Assembly: GCA_937967705.1 (NCBI GenBank)
Contig: CALCJG010000405.1
Location: forward strand, 1-14,153
DNA length: 14,153 nucleotides
Source of the DNA: an uncultured Spirochaetia bacterium
GTDB taxonomy: Bacteria > Spirochaetota > UBA4802 > JAGODF01
Reading direction: 5' to 3'
How positions within the stretch are numbered: position 1 is the first letter of the stretch; every line of letters starts with the position of its first letter. The position numbers and the translations under genes are program-made. This document shows positions 12,838-14,153 of this stretch, piece by piece. The notes under the pieces were generated by a model. That model ran no database searches, had not been told where the DNA came from, and worked only from the letters and a program-made list of their open reading frames with translations.

Positions 12838-14153
12838 GAAAATCGCAATCGTCCCCAGACCGTCCTCCATCCCCTCGAGAGCCTTGCCGATAACGGTCCC
12901 GATCTTCTGAAAGGAATCGATCTCGCCGCGCATGCCGCATCCCGGTGTGTCCGAGGTCACGATGAGATCCCCCGGCCGAATGGGTTTTTCCCTCGCATCG
13001 ACCTTACAGAGCGCCTTACCCGCCAGCGCCACAGGATAAACCTTCTGCTCTGTCCCGGCATTGTTGATGATGAGCGTGGGATTTCCCGATACGACCCCCA
13101 CAACGGAGCGGCTGTATTTTCCCCGCGCCCGGGAGAGAAGTGAGCGTCCCTTCTCACTGATGACCAGAAGATCCCCGCTTGAGATATATTCCTGTTCATC
13201 CACTTCAAACATCTCCACGATGTTTGCTGGATACTGGTTATCCCTGACGCTGTTGGCGAGAGTGACGGCACCGTTGAAATCCGCTTTCCCCCTGACCAGG
13301 AGAGCCTCCCCGTTGCCGATGAGATGGGCCGATCCGTCATAGTCGGATATCTGTCCGAAGCCATCCGCCACGAGGGAATAGGTATGCTCGCTGGAGAAGA
13401 CGCCGCCGGCCCCGAAGCGTGAGATACCGATGACTCCGGCGCCGCGGGAAGAAGTTCCCTCTCCGGAGGATTGACCGCGCACCCCTACGAAACTGCTATG
13501 TCCCAGGATTCCATAGGACTGGTTGTTCTTACTCGCATTGTTATAAGTGACTCCCGCCACCCCTACGGCACCGCCGAGGTCCGATTCATTCCGTCCATAA
13601 ACCGTTGAGGCGTTCACCGGCGGAGGTGTGATGCCGCTGAAGGGTTCCGCCATTTTCTGTATGACCACAATACTTCCCTCATGGGAAGAGAAATCATGTT
13701 TCAACGGCGCATAATCGTGTCTGTGCTCCAACGGTACCCGGGCATCGGACAGACGGCGGTCATCCGCCTGCACGGCAAGCCCCTTGAGTTCTTCCCCATT
13801 CTGGGCCAGCCGCACAATACCGGCACCGTCGGTCGTGGCTGATTTGAGGCGCCGGTCATTACCCTGTACCACAACACCAGGGGTCTCCTCGCCATCTTCC
13901 GCCAGCTCCACAATTCCTCTGGATACTGTCGTGCCGTCCTTCAGACGTCGGTCGTGCCCCTGTACCACAGTTCCCGGGGTTGACTCGCCGTCTTCCGACA
14001 GTTCCACAATGCCACTGCTGAAGGTTGTAGCCTCCTTGAGTCTTTTATCGCTGGACTGCACGGCTGCCAGGGGGGCACTCTCACCATCCCTGGCAAAACG
14101 AAGGATACCCTTCCGCTCCTCAGTGGCATCCTTCAGGCGTCGGTCGTTCCCCT
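12823..14153 (-). CDS. Tail-fibre-like repeat protein, partial (5' end outside window)
   Basis: The minus-strand frame is open to the right edge, so the N-terminus is missing; about 443 residues are visible. The GTG at 14061 is an internal Val, not a start. The N-terminal part has 32-residue repeats (pattern VQGxDRRLKxATT...GIVxLAxDGE) like phage tail-fibre repeats. They end in DDRRLSDARVPLEHRHDYAP, a motif common at the end of tail-fibre repeat regions. The middle is Gly/Ser/Asn-rich with GVAGVTYNN, YGILGHSSFVGVRGQSS and GAGVIGIS, a beta-helix-like style. The C-terminal 150 residues, with YPVALAGKALCKVDAREKPI, GDLIVTSDTPGCGMRG and GTVIGKALE, form a conserved terminal domain found on large repeat proteins of many environmental bacteria. 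It may be a surface-exposed or phage-tail-like adhesin; no other phage gene is in view. Confidence 0.78.
   Translation of the reverse strand, partial: GNDRRLKDATEERKGILRFARDGESAPLAAVQSSDKRLKEATTFSSGIVELSEDGESTPGTVVQGHDRRLKDGTTVSRGIVELAEDGEETPGVVVQGNDRRLKSATTDGAGIVRLAQNGEELKGLAVQADDRRLSDARVPLEHRHDYAPLKHDFSSHEGSIVVIQKMAEPFSGITPPPVNASTVYGRNESDLGGAVGVAGVTYNNASKNNQSYGILGHSSFVGVRGQSSGEGTSSRGAGVIGISRFGAGGVFSSEHTYSLVADGFGQISDYDGSAHLIGNGEALLVRGKADFNGAVTLANSVRDNQYPANIVEMFEVDEQEYISSGDLLVISEKGRSLLSRARGKYSRSVVGVVSGNPTLIINNAGTEQKVYPVALAGKALCKVDAREKPIRPGDLIVTSDTPGCGMRGEIDSFQKIGTVIGKALEGMEDGLGTIAIFIAHL
13774..14153 (-). repeat. 96-base (32-residue) tandem repeats in the tail-fibre-like gene
   Basis: Three complete units (14061-13966, 13965-13870, 13869-13774), the visible 92 bases of one more at the window edge, and a degenerate start of a fifth after 13773. 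Shared protein core: VQ..D.RLK.AT, then GIV.L...GE. The units have diverged at DNA level, so they are old rather than freshly amplified. Confidence 0.9.

Noticed and set aside
12823..14061. Tail-fibre-like gene starting at GTG 14061
   Set aside because: The same frame and the same 32-residue repeat continue upstream to the window edge, so that GTG is an internal valine.
13774..14153. CRISPR array
   Set aside because: The 96-base repeats are contiguous, diverged and coding, with no spacers.

Overview
The window reads as chromosomal DNA of a diderm, probably flagellated bacterium of moderate GC. A spirochaete is the best guess. The evidence is a Bacillus-like ribosomal/tRNA-modification operon carrying flagellar-export-like genes, a lipoprotein with a FlgT-like domain, a DUF481-type outer-membrane candidate and a very large HEAT-repeat protein. 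This lineage call is inference; there is no rRNA or tRNA to anchor it.

Region 1 (1-5791, all minus strand) is one long operon read from right to left. A sigma70-type promoter (5764-5791) is followed by rpsP, khpA, rimM, trmD, rplS, rnhB, a YlqG-like protein with a FliK-like C-terminus, a stand-alone FlhB C-terminal domain (YlqH-like), an HD-GYP protein, and the first 55 codons of yraN, cut by the window edge. Most genes overlap or nearly touch. Start codons are unusual: GTG for rpsP, TTG for rimM and trmD, and no ATG/GTG/TTG at all upstream of the rnhB active-site motif. Two enzymes have altered key residues: the HD-GYP protein lacks the His of its HD pair, and TrmD has Glu where E. coli has catalytic Asp169.

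Region 2 (5892-10244, minus strand) holds a secreted DUF481-like barrel candidate and a 1054-residue HEAT-repeat protein. The latter ends in a class III nucleotidyl-cyclase-like domain with a degenerate active site and a coiled coil. With the degenerate HD-GYP protein, the window has two second-messenger-type domains that have probably shifted from catalysis to sensing or scaffolding.

Region 3 (10245-12807) starts with a 510-base divergent intergenic region. It contains a foldable element (10501-10560), a good promoter (10575-10604), and a leader with four alternating complementary arms that can form competing hairpins, one of them terminator-like (10635-10687). The leader precedes a FlgT/LPP20-like lipoprotein gene, which ends at a strong intrinsic terminator (12013-12040). 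A second secreted protein follows, with A8 and C8 tracts in its linker.

Region 4 (12823-14153, minus strand, convergent) is the 3' part of a tail-fibre-like gene with 32-residue (96-base) repeats and a conserved C-terminal domain; its 5' end is outside the window. No tRNA, rRNA, insertion sequence or CRISPR array was seen.

The most interesting items are the competing-hairpin leader of the lipoprotein gene, the HEAT plus pseudo-cyclase protein, the rnhB start problem, and the altered catalytic residues in the HD-GYP and TrmD proteins.
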